Assembly: GCA_946699065.1 (NCBI GenBank)
Contig: CAMPDV010000240.1
Location: 310,001 to 374,000 of the forward strand
DNA: 64,000 nt
Direction: 5' to 3'
From: Loxodes magnus
Taxonomy: Eukaryota > Ciliophora > Karyorelictea > Loxodida > Loxodidae
Below the pieces are notes generated by a model that was given only the letters and a program-made list of their open reading frames with translations, did not search any database and was not told the origin of the DNA. Shown here one piece after another: positions 23,128 to 37,370 of this stretch. The first letter of the stretch is position 1; each line of letters begins with the position of its first letter. The position numbers were made by a program, and so were the translations under genes.

Positions 23128-23789
23128 AGGAATATTTTCTAGACTGCAACTAGCCAGTCTATTCTCTCCCCTTACTGATATCAATCAGTTTCCATCTAAG
23201 TTTTTTTCAGCTAAGTACTATATAGTACTAGATAAGCTTTATAGGACTTTATTTAACAAACTCCTTTTAGTGTTTCAAAGCTTTTCTTTTAATCTACGCT
23301 ACTATAATTAGCACTATTGAGTGTATATCTATTCTACTGGGTAGTTCCTAAAGATATGGCTATGCCTAGACTATCTCATAATCATTAAGCCTTCTTTTTA
23401 AAAATACCACATAGCATCTCCAGATTTTTGTTGGTTCTGAATATCTTTTCGCTTCTTATAGCTAAAAGATCCACAAAGTTGTACTGAAAGATGTTTTAGA
23501 CTATTAATAATGGATTTTATCTTAAGGTCAGCTAATCAGAACTCTATTATACTAGGTAATAAAAAAGGCAACGAGAGTAAGATGAAAAAGGACATTTCCA
23601 TCAGTAATAAACGCAGCCTGGTCTTTTTCACTAATATGAGATGCTCGGAGTCAGTCTTGAAAGCGAACCTATGCTTGTGATATTTAACACTAAGAATAAA
23701 AACCTAAATTGTCAAAAGACAGAAGTAGAGTAATGATAATGGTAAAGATTGAGAGGATACATCCTAAAAACTGCGAAATGTAATTAAAG

Positions 23790-25220
23790 GAAGAAGATTA
23801 GTAAGAAATACTAGTGATAGCTGTATTTAGATTGGATTAGTTAAGGAGCTATAATGAAGAAGCATATGTATTTAGAATTATAAGGTACATTAGTGAAACA
23901 TATAATGGACTGCGAGGTTATAGAAGCTTTTTGTTTGTATAGCATAGCAAGGAATTGATTTAATCATATGATAAGTTTGCAGATTAAAAGAGTTATTGTA
24001 AGAGTCTTGGAGATAAATGAAGAAGATATAGAACCTTAAAATTAAGCAGATAGATCTAACCTTTTTAGTGCAAGAACATGAGGCGATAAAGTGATTATTG
24101 AATTAGATACTAGGATATTGAAGAAGCTATTAAATGATACGTTAAGTTACTTTTATTCAACCTTAAAACGCTGAAATTAAGGTAATAAAGACTCAGCCTT
24201 ATAAATAAAAGGAAGATCTGAAGCAAACTCCTAAATCATTAAATAGGCAGGATAATCAAATCAATTAGCTAAAGCCGATAAATCAAAAGCCATGTCTAAA
24301 TTAATGAAGAAGCTCAAAGAGCTTCAACTTAGAAATCCATATCCATATTATTTTTACATAGTAAGTATCTTCAAATAAGAAGGTCTAATCTATATCATAC
24401 TCAGCAAATCTTAGCTTAACAAATTATCTAGTCTACCCTCTAAATCCTTATACTAGTGTTTAAATAACTTCTTAAAAGCACTGACAGTTAATACATTCTT
24501 AAGCTTAGTAAAGCAAAATAGAGGGTACAAAATAAGCTTGAGAATAGAGAAATTATTAAGGTATTAATGACAAAATCCTCATCTTTATTCAATGATCAGC
24601 ATATTACTCTATTGCTGCGTTATAATACGTACACTCTCTAAAGTTATAAAGTCACATCTTAATACCAATCATATTACTATATCAGTCTGAAGAGACTAAT
24701 AAAGCTATACACTTGGAAAAGGATATAAAGGTATGACTAACTGAAGTTAGTACTTCATATTGAATATTTAAGTGAGATATTAAGTCATTTTTATAATATG
24801 GAGCAAACGATGAGCTGCTAGAATCTTGGGTAAGATTATCAGATTAAGGATTTTGAATTATAGAGAGAGTAAAAATAATAAAGCTATTGAAGATCCCAGC
24901 ATGTAGTTTAGATTAATGAAATCATGCTGAAGCTTATTATAATAAAGGTTCAGTAGAGAGATTTTATAAGGCAATTAGCAATTAAAGAGTTGATCCAGGC
25001 GAATATGAAAATCCTAATTATGCTGAAGCTTATTATAATAAAGGATCTAACTACAGATTTTATAAAGCTATAGAATGATAATATTGCAATGAAGAGAAAT
25101 CTTATTAATCCTAATTATGTAGAAGCTTATTTTAATAAAGGCTTTTTATTTGTTTTGGATACATAATAAGAAGAGGCTTTTACTATTTCAACTAGCATCT
25201 CATTTAACCAAGTTTTAACA
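23790..25220 (+). pseudogene. TPR-like coding remnants
   Basis: Tetratricopeptide-type text recurs in the plus strand: NPNYAEAYYNKG (near 25010), NPNYVEAYFNKG (near 25110), HAEAYYNKG (near 24930) and DIEEAIK-x-YVKLL (near 24110, x = TGA). The first two match the ciliate TPR consensus NPNYAEAYYNKG well, but the helices between are short or degenerate and the frame changes between the last two units. TPRs form protein-binding helical solenoids. No complete gene can be assembled, so this is a broken or intron-rich TPR gene. Confidence 0.45.
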
Positions 25221-25439
25221 GAATCTGAGGGAGGAAAGATTATCTTTAGAAAGCTTTAAAGATATGAAGAATGATGTAGCATAATAACTAGAATATTCAT
25301 ATAATCCTTGCCACTCTGATGGTTATGACAATAATACATGATTTTAGGAAGATATGAATACTCTGGCAGATGTACAATAATACAGGAGAAATGAATCCTA
25401 ATTTCTTTATAACCCAAAAACGCGGAAAAGACTAAATTT

Positions 25440-27400
25440 TCTAGAAAGAAACTTAGAAACTAAGTTAAATCATTATTTCAATATATATTCTTTACCTTAA
25501 CCTCTTAATATATCAACATAAGCACTCTCTAATCAATATTTTCGATGGCTTGATAATCATATGATTGTTCTATATCTCTAAAAATAGATTAATAATTTCC
25601 ATTATTCTTTGATTAACTCTTTCTTATAGATCAGCACTTCTATTTCCTTATATATTCTTAGATAGATTTATTATTTAAAGTACTGGATTTAAATCACTAG
25701 ACCCCATTCTTAAATAATTAATGTTTACTATTAACGAGTTAATTTTATGCTAAACTAAAAGGTTTTTCTTTCCTTATATTCAAAGATTGCTATTTAAATT
25801 AGCTTTCCTTAACTTAATTCAACTATTAAATTGAATAATGCCTTTAAGATTAAAGCCTTATTTTAATAGCTATTACCATCCTTATATCTAAGCTTGATCC
25901 CTTAGATATTAAAATCTAGTATCTTACTTCAAAAACCACTTTGAGGATTAGCTATTCTTTGACTATCTTTCATATATGGTTATGTCTGCTTTTTATTCGT
26001 TTCTCTTTTAATATCTATCAATCTTAGCACTTCAATACCACGTTCTGTTTTTAAGCCTTTCTCTACAACTCTTTCACTTAATTTTACACATCACTAGTTA
26101 TAGACATTTGTATGTTAAAGAGCTTCTTTGAGTTGATTCCATCTTTATATTCCTAAAGTTATTCTCACATCTAGTGGTAGTAGACATAGTTATGGAATTA
26201 GAGACTAGATAGTCTATAAAATGCTTAGCTTTTTATTTAAACTTCATTATAAATGCTTTACCCTCGATTAATATCTTCCTTTTATATTATCCACTAGCAG
26301 TATCCCTAATAAGAGTGCTAATCTTAATACCATTATTGAAGCTGTTAATTAAATAATCACCTTGATTAGTACTAATATCTTTACCCTTATATCTTAAATA
26401 ATTCCCTTATAAAACCTCTTACATACTAGTATCTAAGCTCTACTAGTATTAGTGACTAATTGTCAGATTATAAATTATTGAAGTAATACTCTAAGAATTT
26501 ACTTAGATTGTCCTATTTAGATCTAATATCGTACTCGTTATTTTACCTTCTCCCTTTTTATTACTTTAGCACTTTAAATATGATACTCATATCTCCCTTT
26601 TGCTAGCTTTTATTACTTCTCCCTTCCTTTTTTATAATCTGCCTTTTTTATTTAATTTAATCTCCTTTTTGGAAGTTTATTAACGTTCACTGTGTTAGTA
26701 TTAAACTATAGGGATGTAATATAAAATAATAATTAGCTTTGGATGATTTAGTGGTAGTATCTTACTACGATTTTAGCTTTGATTTAAAGCCTAAATTGTA
26801 TATTCTGATGTTTATACCTTGATTGTTACCTTTAACAATAAGCTTATAGCTGGTTTCTTCAAAGCTGCTCTGATAACTGTATTATGGTTCTCTATTTAGT
26901 GTTCAAGAATTCGTTTCTAGGATGAAACAACTTTTGAAGCATTAAAAAGCGTTTAATGTTGATTTCTTTGATCTCCTTTCAAACACTAACTAGCTTTAAG
27001 CGTTTTTTATCTTACTCCTTGATTTATTTTTTTTGTCTATACGCAAATTTCAACTCTCACTCCTTTATATGCTTCCCTTTCTCTAGCACAGATCTGCAGC
27101 ATTCTTGTATAACCTGCTTGAGGTTATTTAATGAGCTTATAGAGGATCTCGTCTTATAGCTAGAAAGCTAATTTCTATCACTTGTTCTTAAGCATTTCTT
27201 TAACATCACAGTCGCTATATTCTAAAGTAATTCTTCGAAGTCTATTTATAGTAGCAAGTTGATATGCTTATACATAGCACAAATCTGAGTTTGCTATAGC
27301 CTAGTAAATACAGCTCTTTATCTAGTATCTCCAATAACTTCTCAGCGTGAAGCTTTATGCAAGATATTCCAGTAAAGGCCAATATTCGGTTCAAATCAGA
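25440..27400. other. Pyrimidine-rich tract, possibly minus-strand coding
   Basis: The plus strand is C/T-rich, so the minus strand has a coding-like purine excess. One minus frame near 25900-26100 reads SERVVEKGLKTERGIEVLRL. No domain was recognised and competing frames exist. No repeat or RNA gene was seen. Confidence 0.25.
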
Positions 27401-27649
27401 ACAACATTGAAGTTTTTTAGATCCTAGGGTTACAAAGCTGCGTGATAGAATTGCTATCCATATATCTGAGTAATGCTAAATGTTGTGTCTGAGATTGATT
27501 GAGGATGATTATTGTATCCTTAGCGATGATTTTCAAATCCTCAAGATATTTAAAAGGCGGGTAATTTAAATTATAAGTCAAGGATCTTCAAAATAAGTAA
27601 TACTAGCTAGAAGATTCTCTGGTAGTAAGTCTCATGGAAGCTATTATTT

Positions 27650-28960
27650 CAGCTATAGAAGCGATCAAATTTAGGTAGTCAAGGCTATAAATCACATTCT
27701 TAGCCTGCTTTGAAAAATGTATTTAATCCGTCAAATTTCTGTCTCGAATGACTCCTTTCCTTAAAAGCTTGAAATCAAAGAAACTATCACTGCAGCTAAG
27801 GAATTAAGTAAATAGTGAAGCAAGAAGTTGAAATAGCTTTAACAGTCAAAACTACTCAAATCTAAGCATGGAACTTGAAAGGGATTGAATAACCAGAGGA
27901 AAAGGATATTAAGTGATTCTTGTGATATGTCTAGCTTTAGTAATAGTGAAGGGAAATAAGATTAAAAGCTACTTTTTCAGATGGAAAGAGAAACTTCAGA
28001 ACCTTAAATAGCAATTCCCAAAAATTAAGAAGCTCAAGACTAAAAAACCTGGTTTGGATAGACATATTATAACGTACCAAAAAATTGAAAAGCAGAAAAG
28101 AATAAAAGCTCATTAAAGTAAAGGTAGCTTGGAAGAATCAAGAGCAAGCTATGATTATATGGATATGAGAGAAATCGAAAACGGAGGGAGTTAACTAAGA
28201 CATTTGACTTAAAACAGAGCAAACTAAAATCAATGTAAGCTTTTTTATAAGGATTGCTAGATTATGCAAGAAAGAGAGAAAGCATCCATAAATAAAAGAT
28301 AAATTCAATCACAAGCCTTACTCAGCCTATTAACAAAAGCTCAACTTAGGATTTAAAAGGAAGAGAAAAACCTTTTAACGTACATTCGTACAAGGGATGG
28401 TTTTTTGGATTAGACAAATCAGATTAGAACGTTAATAAAAAGGCAGATCACAGTAAAAGTACTTTTTATAACTAAAATCTAAAAGAAAAAACAAAGAGAG
28501 ACTTAACAAGCAATAAGTAGCTAGAACTTAAGAGTAATTACTAGAACTTTCAGCAATATAAATCTAAATATTCAATATCTTAACTTAAACAAAAACGAAG
28601 ATTTGATTTTTATAATAATTAGACTAATTAAAATTAAGACACTCTAGAGCAAAGCAGATTTGATAATAGTAGCTTAGTAATTAATTTTTTAGTATTTGAA
28701 TATATAATTTAGTAACGAAATGGGTTGTAAAAGCTTAAGCTTAACTTTAAATTAACTCACTTTAAATAAGAAGTAGCTTTATTAAACTTACCCTTATATT
28801 ACTAATTTTAGACATTAAAGGACAAGCTTTTCAAATTTAAGAAAGATATTGATGATGGCAAGCGTGGCTACTATTAGTTCTTACTAAACCTAATCTTGCT
28901 ATTTGTAGCTGCTAAGAATCTAGTCTAATTTATCTTTCAAGTAAGCTTAATTTAATTTTT
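27650..28960 (+). CDS. Possible hydrophilic protein, structure unresolved
   Basis: Purine-rich plus strand with long protein-like stretches in more than one frame: SLEESRASYDYMDMREIENG near 28130, SMQAFLQGLLDYARKRES near 28240, and FNVHSYKGWFFGLDKSDQNV near 28380 followed by a Lys/Asn/Gln-rich tail. The frame switches suggest tiny introns or decay. No family was recognised. The boundaries are the limits of the coding-like text, not start and stop codons. Confidence 0.3.
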
Positions 28961-30580
28961 CCTGATACTATCAGTGTAACTCTTTAACAATCCATGGACA
29001 GTAATGATATATATTTAACATCTTAATCCAACAAATACTCATAACCCTTTCTCAATGATATGCTATTAAGTATATATCACGAGTTATTCTAGACTTATCA
29101 TATTTATTATACTAGCAAGTTTAGATTCCATCTGATTATCCCTAATAGAAACTAAAGCATCCTACTACCTTTAATATCTTTGTATTATTTTCTACTATCT
29201 ATCTTTCCTTTAAATACTAGTACCTTTTACTAGCCTTATAACCTACAAAGCTGATAGTTATTAATCTAGTATGCTATTACTTTATTTTATATCTCTAAGT
29301 TATTAAATTAAGTGCTTTTATAAATCCTTTTTACTAGATATCTCATATCTGACTTCTTTCTTCTTTAATTACACTGAACTAAAATAAAACTTCCTTACCC
29401 TTACATTTAAATTACCAGTCTTGTTCTAGTAACTAGTCTCAACTTATTTATTGTAGACAACTTCTTATGTATCAGCTATTTAACTCCTACTATACTCACA
29501 TATTAGTCTGCTTGAGGAAACTATGCCAGTAATATATTTGATGCTTGTGATTTGATGATTTAGAGATATTAGAAGGTTAAGTTACCGCTGTAAGTTGCCT
29601 TATATGCTGTTGATATTACTGCTTGAGTGTCTTTATTACTTCTGCTCTATTATTACTGTAGCTTGCTAGCTTAACTTTGTATATCAAGGTTAGTTAGTTA
29701 GATTAGCTATTTTAAAACTTATTATTCTAGATACTCTTAATTACACTAGTATCAGCTAGATATTTAAGATTGAGTCTAGTTTGAGTTTAATGAGGGAAGT
29801 AAAAGATACTAGGGATTAAGTACAGTGAGGAGGAACTAGTAACGCTAGATAAAAAGAAACTATTCCAGAAGCTTAGATCGAGGGTTTTAGCCTAAAGTTA
29901 CAAGTTTAATTGGCAAGCTAAGAAGCCTAAGAATTTTTCAGAGACCCAAACTTGAGAATTCATAGCTAAGCTAAGGAAAATAAATCAAAGGTTTGCTAAT
30001 TGAAAGTAAGGATAAGGCTTTAGAGTACAATTTGTTAAGAAAGACTACTATAAGGCTGATCATTTTAAACTTAACTAAGATACTAGCTAAGGAGTTAACT
30101 GGCGGAGGGTGATCTTGAGCTCTGTAGACAGAAAGTGAATATAAAGTAAGAAAGTGGAAAATTGAGAAAGTTCTAAAATATAGACAAACAAGCAATTCCC
30201 TCTGCGGACTAATGAGCAGTATAAAATAATTTCCTGCTACGATTACTAAGTACACTAAGCTAAAAAGGGATTAACTTATCTATCTTTGCAGATTAAAGCT
30301 TCTTGGTCAATCTAGTTTAGAATGCCGCTGAAAGTAAGTTTAAAAAGCTTAAGAAAATAGAACGAAATCAGCAAGCTAAGCTTTACATGAATGGAAAATT
30401 AAGCAGATTAGACTTACTAAAGAGAACTAGACTATTTTAGTTTTAGTTGGACTAATCTCATTATACAAAGAAAGTGTTTTGAAATTAACCTACAAAGATA
30501 CAATCCATAACTCTGAACAACTGTAGGAAACTATTTCAATCCTCTCTAACTGCAGATGCTAGAGACATATGAAGGGTATT
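28961..30580. other. No supported gene
   Basis: Mixed strand composition: pyrimidine-rich on the plus strand to about 29700, then purine-rich. No motif, repeat or RNA gene was recognised. Confidence 0.35.
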
Positions 30581-30589
30581 ATCCCAGTC

Positions 30590-31480
30590 AGCAGAATAAA
30601 ATCTATTTGTACCTAATCACATCAGATTACTTTCTTCTATCGATTGGTTTATAGTAATGATAACTATTCCTCAGTTTTTGATTTTAGATTGTGAAACTGC
30701 CTTCTATATCTTTATCCAGTTTAATTCTTTCGATAATGCTTTATCTGGCTAAATCTTAGAGTTGATACAAATGTTAATAGCTATCTTAGTTATACTTCCT
30801 CTTGATATTTTGATATAAAAGGGAGTCATTTTAAATGCTTCTAGTCTTAAATTTTTGCTGGTCAGAATCTGTTTAGTTATTATCTAAATTTATCAAATCC
30901 GATTATCAGTTCTTAGTTTTCATTCCGAGCAGAAGTTTCTAACTAGATGGTCTTTAAACATGATTTCAACAATTGAGTATCATCCTTGAAAGCAACTATC
31001 TCTTTAATGTCTAAATTCAAGTTTATTTTCCCTTAGAATAAGATCAGAATTCTCCTATTAGATTTTAACCTTTAAATCCTTCTCAAGATATATCCAATAG
31101 CCCAACTTAATTACTTTCACTACCCAGAAAGTAAAGACATTTCAGTCATATTTTACTATCATTCGGTCTAAAGTTTTTCGAATATCTTTCTTCTATTGTC
31201 AATTTAGTCTTATACAATGTCCTTACACTAAGCTTGATGAACTAAGATCATCATTCTCAATAATAGTATTTAACAGTAGCATCTTGATCCTTATGGATTC
31301 TATAAATGTAACTCTTATCTTTTAAGTTAGGATCGCGCTTTCTTTATACGATTTCAACTCCAAGCTCTCATCCTTTTTATCTATAAACTGAACTAAAGTA
31401 ACCAAATTAAGCTTTAGAAGCTGTCTTTAATATTAATCGCAGCATTACTAACTTTAACCTTTTGATAGGAATAAGAATTA
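30590..31480 (-). CDS. Possible coiled-coil protein, frame uncertain
   Basis: The minus strand is purine-rich. The most protein-like frame contains DIKEIVAFKDDTQLLKSCLK followed by SARNENQELIIGFDKF and a helical stretch, which would form a coiled coil. Several in-frame TGAs occur, and a competing frame (KMTPFYIKISRGSITKIAI) cannot be excluded. It lies upstream of and divergent from NBR1. No start or stop can be fixed. Confidence 0.25.
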
Positions 31481-32009
31481 CATTTTCGAAGGGTGTTATA
31501 GAAAGAAGGTACACTCTACCTGACTGCTATTCCCTTTTAAAGAAGGATCCATAATCTTATCCTTCTTAGTTCGTGTATAAGATAAAAGCTCAGTATGAGA
31601 TGACAAAGCTAGTTCTTTATGATTTCTTTATGATTCAAAGAAGAAACTTAAGCTTCTCTTAAATACACCTCTATGATCATTTCATATCTCTTTTCTAAAC
31701 TTCCCTTGATAACTAAAGATATCTTGGACACCTTTTCCCCACTTCTCTCTAATAAAAACGCTTAAGCTATACTGAAGCTTATTTATCCTACCTTAAGACT
31801 AGGTAGACATATATACATCTAAGTGCCTTTCTTGGTGATACCTTGTTGAGTATACTTTTCAAAGTAATTTTCTAAGAAAAAGCTTCGCGTTCAATTTAGT
31901 TATCCCGCTTTTAAGGGAATATACCAGAAAAATTTAACCAGAATTGCTTATTCCTCCATTTAAATTACTTCACTACTATTGAGTTTATAAACAGACTACT
32001 GAGTCTGAA

Positions 32010-33614
32010 ATGGCAAGTAATACTTAAGTTCTAAAGCTTTTCATTGGCGATATGATTATTCGTGTGAAGGAGAACCCGTCCACCTTCATATAGCTACAAA
32101 ACGTTATAAGGAATGCGATTGGGGATTAAGAAAGCTAGAGATATTCAGTTTCATACCAGGATGAGGAAAATGATACTATTTAGATATTGAGTGACAGCGG
32201 ACTTCAGGAGGCTCTATAAAACTGCTAGACCAATATTTTGAAACTAAAGGTGGAGAAACTACCAAACTAGTCTGATTGCGTTTCAGCGAAATATGAACCT
32301 ATTTAGACTCAACCTTTACCTAGCTTCCTAGGAAGTAACTTCAATTCGAGCTAATCAAGTTTTTAATTCTCGAAACTTGGAGATGAAACTTAATGCTTAG
32401 AGAAGAACTCAAAGACGTGTAAAAAAGAGGAAAAACCAAAAGAGGATAAAAAGGAAGATTAAATATCTAAGAATAAAGCTAAAAAGCTGTAAAAATATGC
32501 ATAGAAGTAAGCATAGAAAAAAACAAAGATACAGGAGAGGTTGTAAAAGCAGCAGGAATAATAGCAAAGAACCTAGTTCTAGAATGAGGAATTTAGCAAT
32601 AATGATCAATGGGTTTAAGAAAGCATCCGAAATGAAGTATCAAGTTTAGCAACTTCTTTCCTTCAAAATCTAAAGGATTCTGAGTTGAATCTAAACTACT
32701 AAGGAAGTGATTAACTCGTCATTCATCATAATGTAGAATGTGATAACTGTGGAATTCACCCTCTGGTAGGAATAAGGTACAAATGCACAGTTTGTGATAA
32801 CTATGATTTTTGCTAGAAATGCGAAGTTGAAGTACAGCATAGTCATCCTTTCCTCAAAATAAGACGTCCAGAATAAGCCTTAAAATACATTCAGGTTTAA
32901 TATGGTAATGAAAGCAATGAAGGAAAATGTGAGCATCAAATATAAAAGGAAGAAAGCAAGTAACTTAGCTCGTAAAATGAAGAGGAAGATTAGTTTAAGC
33001 TTCTAGACTTTGAAAATAAGGAATCTTTGACCTAGTAGAACACGCAAGATTCGTTCTCGTAAGATTCCACTTAATCACAATAACAACCATAATCAAAGCT
33101 CAAAAGCATATGGAATAACGTAACCAGCATCTTTAGTAGTGGCCTATACAGCTATGATGCTACCTTTTTACTACCTCAGGATTATACATTCGAAACTGTT
33201 CTTTAGCCTAAAATAAATGTTACCCAAATGTACAAAGTATAGAATACAGGGAATTAGCCATGGAATGAGACAATTACTTTATAATAGATTCAAGGAGATT
33301 TCAAAGCAGAGCCAATTAACCTACCTACACTACAACCTGGTTAGACAGGAGATATTGCTATTAAAATCGAAGTACCAGAAAAAGAAGGAAAATATCGTGG
33401 AACACTACGCTTCTTTGATACTGACCAAGTCGCATTTGGTTCTAAATTAGTGATAAGCTTCAAGGTCCAAAAGAGTTAGTACGAAAATGAAATTTATTAG
33501 ATAATGTGTTTAGGATTTGACAATAAGCAGAAAATAGAGAGGTTATTAATGGAAAATGATGGAAATATGGAAATTGTTGCGGACATTTTAATGAATCAAG
33601 CATCAAATAGCTGA
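32010..33614 (+). CDS. NBR1: NBR1-type selective autophagy receptor (PB1-ZZ-FW-UBA)
   Basis: 534 residues from the ATG at 32010 to a TGA at 33612-33614, with TAA/TAG as Gln and no internal TGA; its three Trp codons are TGG. Domain order is that of animal NBR1 and plant Joka2: PB1 at 7-75 ([14 protein letters not shown]...[22 protein letters not shown], the acidic OPCA motif); a Gln/Lys-rich linker; ZZ zinc finger at about 243-290 ([17 protein letters not shown]...CDNYDFCQKCE); Ser/Gln-rich linker; FW (NBR1 central, Ig-like) domain at about 390-495 ([13 protein letters not shown]...[10 protein letters not shown]); UBA at about 498-531 ([19 protein letters not shown]). NBR1 bridges ubiquitinated cargo to Atg8 on the autophagosome. 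A canonical Atg8-interacting motif was not pinned down. Choosing the earlier ATG keeps PB1 complete. No intron is needed. Confidence 0.93.
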
Positions 33615-35068
33615 TCTTGTTGGTTTTTGAACTCTACTTTTAAATGATTCTACTTAAAGCAATTTTTCTAAGTCTTATATTAACATAAATAAAGAATCCG
33701 CTTCTTAAAGTATAACCAATGCGCTTATAAGGTCATAAATAAACCTTTAGCTATACTTCTAGTTCTAGAAAGGTTAAATAATATTAAGGGCCAACCAACA
33801 GGCAAGAGAACCCTACTGTACTCTCCAAATTCTATAGAACGCTTATTCTGACTGGCAATCTTCAATTCTATCTACGGTAGCTTTTACTGTTGGTATGTGT
33901 AGTATGATATTAAATTTTTATTAGTGATATAGAGTAACAAGCAACTAAGTGGTAATCCTAGTATATCAAAAAGAAAATTGGTTTGACATGGAATTTTAGC
34001 GGATTGTAGCTAAAAATTTTAATCTAAACTAAATAAGAAAGCAGGCAGTTTCAGTACTAATTCAAGTTAAAAAAACATACAAGAGGGTAAATTCTTACCC
34101 TCAAAATAACTGAAAGGGTAATTCTGATACATCGGTTAGAAATAAGAAGTTATATTATATAATAGAAAGCTTAATCAAGAGAGGCTATTTCAATATAAAA
34201 GCATAAGCTTGAGTCTATAATAAAAACACTTATCATCATAAAAGAATATCCAGTTGAGATATATAAAGTGCTATTCAGTTTATAAATAATAGAGTTTATA
34301 TACTGATCGCATATAGCGAGATAAATTAAAAATAAGCTTACTATAAAATCGATTTTGATATATTAAGCTCACCGTAAAACTGAGAGGCTTTTATTAATAT
34401 TGACTATAAACAAATAAATTAGTTAACAAATTGAAAGCTTTTAGATATCTTTTTTGGCTGTCGATTATAAAGTTGACTGGCTGAGAGAAATATTACAATA
34501 AGTCACTAACTTTTCTTATCTTCAAATCAGCTTTAATAGCTTTTTCTTCTTCTTGCTTTCATATATATAAATTAAATAACTTGACTTGCCAAACTTTTTA
34601 ACCTTTTTAGCTAACTTGATCTGAATTTAACCTCTGGTTCTTTAATTAAAGAGTATATTAAACCTATTTATATCTCTCAGTATACAACTCTTTTCTCCTA
34701 AGTATCTACAAGTAAATATTTAGCCTCAGTTACCTTTTCTGTCCTAACAACTTTATTTTCGATACAGCACAAAAGTCTAATTTCATACTCAATCCTCCAA
34801 AAGTTTACTAGAAGCTTTCCAATTTCTGAGTCAAATTTTTATCTTTCAACAATTCTATTCTTTTCAACCCTCACAGGATCAGCAACTCTTAGCCATAGTA
34901 CCTTTCCCTCCATAGTTATATGGTAATATCGAGCCTAATTATTGTAATTCCTTAGCTGCCTAAAATTGCAGCCATATTGAGCTAGTTTAAATTCGAAGCT
35001 TATAAAATAAAATAATTTACCGTCTGTAAATTATTCACCCCTTCAGCCCTGTTTTGTACCTGAAGATC
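33615..35068. other. Intergenic downstream of NBR1
   Basis: AT-rich with no defended gene. 34490-35000 is pyrimidine-rich on the plus strand. No terminator-like hairpin, repeat or RNA gene was recognised. Confidence 0.4.
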
Positions 35069-35506
35069 ATGGATGGGTATCAAAATATTAGCGAAGCTCA
35101 ATTTGGTCGCGCTTTCCATGAATAATGCTTCCTTCTACGATCATTGTAGAAAAGCTTGAATGCGAAGATCATAAATAACTTCGCGAAACGATTAAGGAAT
35201 TTACCAAGCTAATGCATTAAAGAGGTCAAGAGGATATATGAGTTTCAAAGATCTCTAAGAAGAAAAGTTGGTTAGCTAGTTCAAGAAATATAAGACACTA
35301 ATCAACTGGATGTAGAGATCACTAGTTAGTATTAATAGATCTACTAGATACGAGACTAAAGAGGAGTAAATTACTAGTATTTACTTGTACCGTTTGGCTT
35401 TTTCTTAGTTACTTTACAAATCTAGTTAAAGTAATTGAAGTGGATATGCAGATGGAAGGGAATAGCTAATAGTATCTTTAGCTAACCGAGGAGACACCCA
35501 GTTTGA
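35069..35506 (+). CDS. Small hypothetical basic protein
   Basis: 145 codons without internal TGA from the ATG at 35069 to a TGA at 35504-35506. It starts MDGYQNISEAQFGRAFHEQC, continues as an amphipathic basic helix (AKRLRNLPSQCIKEVKRIYE) and a coiled-coil-like part (VGQLVQEIQDTNQLDVEI), then a hydrophobic segment (YLLVPFGFFLVTLQI) that could be membrane-associated. No family was recognised. The early part has higher GC than its surroundings, which favours coding. The hydrophobic end may instead be 3' sequence if a TAA or TAG acts as the stop. Confidence 0.42.
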
Positions 35507-37140
35507 AGCGTTATTAAGATTTAGTTCTTAATTACGTAAGGAGAATTAGGCTTAAAGAAGCCTGAACTACTTAGTTTATTAAATAGTTCTTATTTTTATT
35601 TCCCTTAAATGAAGTCTATTAAAGTGATAGATTAAACCTCTTCTTTACATGCTAGCTTTGCTCTTGCATTTTCCTTTTTTATTTTAAGCATCAATATTTA
35701 CTTAAACCCTTAGAACACTCGAGCAGAGTATAACTTAGTTACTAAGCTGCCATGCTGTACTTAAGAGAACTCTTAAAAGCTAAAAAGAGTGACTGGTCTT
35801 CTCGCGTTAGTTGATTTCATCATTTTTAGCTTTTTTCAGTTCTTGCAAAAGAAAGAAAACAGAGAGACGGATTTTTTTTTTCGTCTATCTAAAACTAGGT
35901 CTAATATACACTTCGCTAGTACTAAGGTTAGCACTGTGAGTAGAAAGAAACAAGATTCGTCAAGCAACCAATCGCAAAACTGTTAAGATCAAATGATCAA
36001 TTAAACATCCATTTTCTTCTACTCTCAGTCCTGCTTTCCAATACTATAAAATAGCAAAGCCACAGTAAAAATTAAGTCTTTAGTTTCAAGGTAAAATCAT
36101 CTCTTTACTAATAAGTTCCTTATAAAAGGATTTCTAGCAACTGCTAAGAAGGTAAAGCATGATATAAATACAAGCTCCAAACATAAAAACTATGCCCTAC
36201 TTCATTTCCTTAGTTCTCTGCTTACTCCTTCAGTATACAAACATTACCTTTCTTTACTTAACCTGACTTCTAGTAATATCTTTAATAATTACCTAGATAC
36301 ATATAAAATATCTATATGTATGACTTAAATTGGATGAGTATAAATAATGTAGTTAAGTAAGTTAATTGAATGGTATGGAAAAGAACTGCTATAGGTTAAG
36401 AGGTAGGATTGGTAGGGAAGACTGGAAAATAAGATAGAATTGGCTGAGATAATTAGCCTTAGAGTACAAGGGGCTTATGTGAGTAAGAAAGAAGTAGATC
36501 ATATAAGGAAATGAGGATAACTATCATTCTAAAATGGTATAGCTAGTAAGGATTGGAGTTTAGGAGTTTTATAGGAATCAAATACTTATGGGAGCAATCT
36601 CTTCCTACTCTTAGACACTGAATTAGAATTCTAAGTAGTAGGATTATTTCTAAAGGAATAAAGCCAACTCTATTACAGTTAAACCAGCTTAACTTTCTTG
36701 TTCAGGTTAACTTTTCTCGTTCATCCAATGTTAAGTCTAAAGAGACAAGTAATAAGGAGATCATCCAAAGATATTAGCTTTTTTGGATGTTAGCTCACTA
36801 TTTTTATAGTATCTTATCTAAAATATTCATTTAATCAAGAAACTACAATCTAAATTGCAACTTCTAAGACATAGATTAAAAGTAATTGCTTATGTACTTA
36901 GATTCTTCTAAACCTAGTATCTAAGGATATTTCGCTAAAGCGGTATAAATAATAAGAGAATGATATAGTATGAAACGGTGGTAGAAAAAGGGCTAAAATG
37001 GATATGTTAGAGCTATGAAATAGTAGTTTCTCATTATAAGAATAATCCATAGATAATGACAGCAAATTTAAGGATTGAATGAATGACATACTTTTGTAGT
37101 TTAATTTAGCTTAAAGTAATAGAAAGAAACAAGAACGGCT
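35507..37140. other. Intergenic, no supported gene
   Basis: No domain or repeat was recognised. 36300-36500 is purine-rich on the plus strand but gives no defensible protein. Confidence 0.4.
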
Positions 37141-37370
37141 GCTTGGTGGTAGAAAAAGTTAGTACCTAAGTGATGATAGAAGTAAAGAGTAATGCAATAC
37201 TGATTTGCTGTAGTTAAGTATTTTAGTTACTTACATTTTCACTTTGTAAGTTATGGAATGAAAACATTAGGTATTTAACTTTCTAAACCTAATTAATTAA
37301 ATGCTTAATTAACTTGAGTTTAATTCTTATTATTGAATTCTTTATTCGATCGCCATATTTAAATTAGAGG

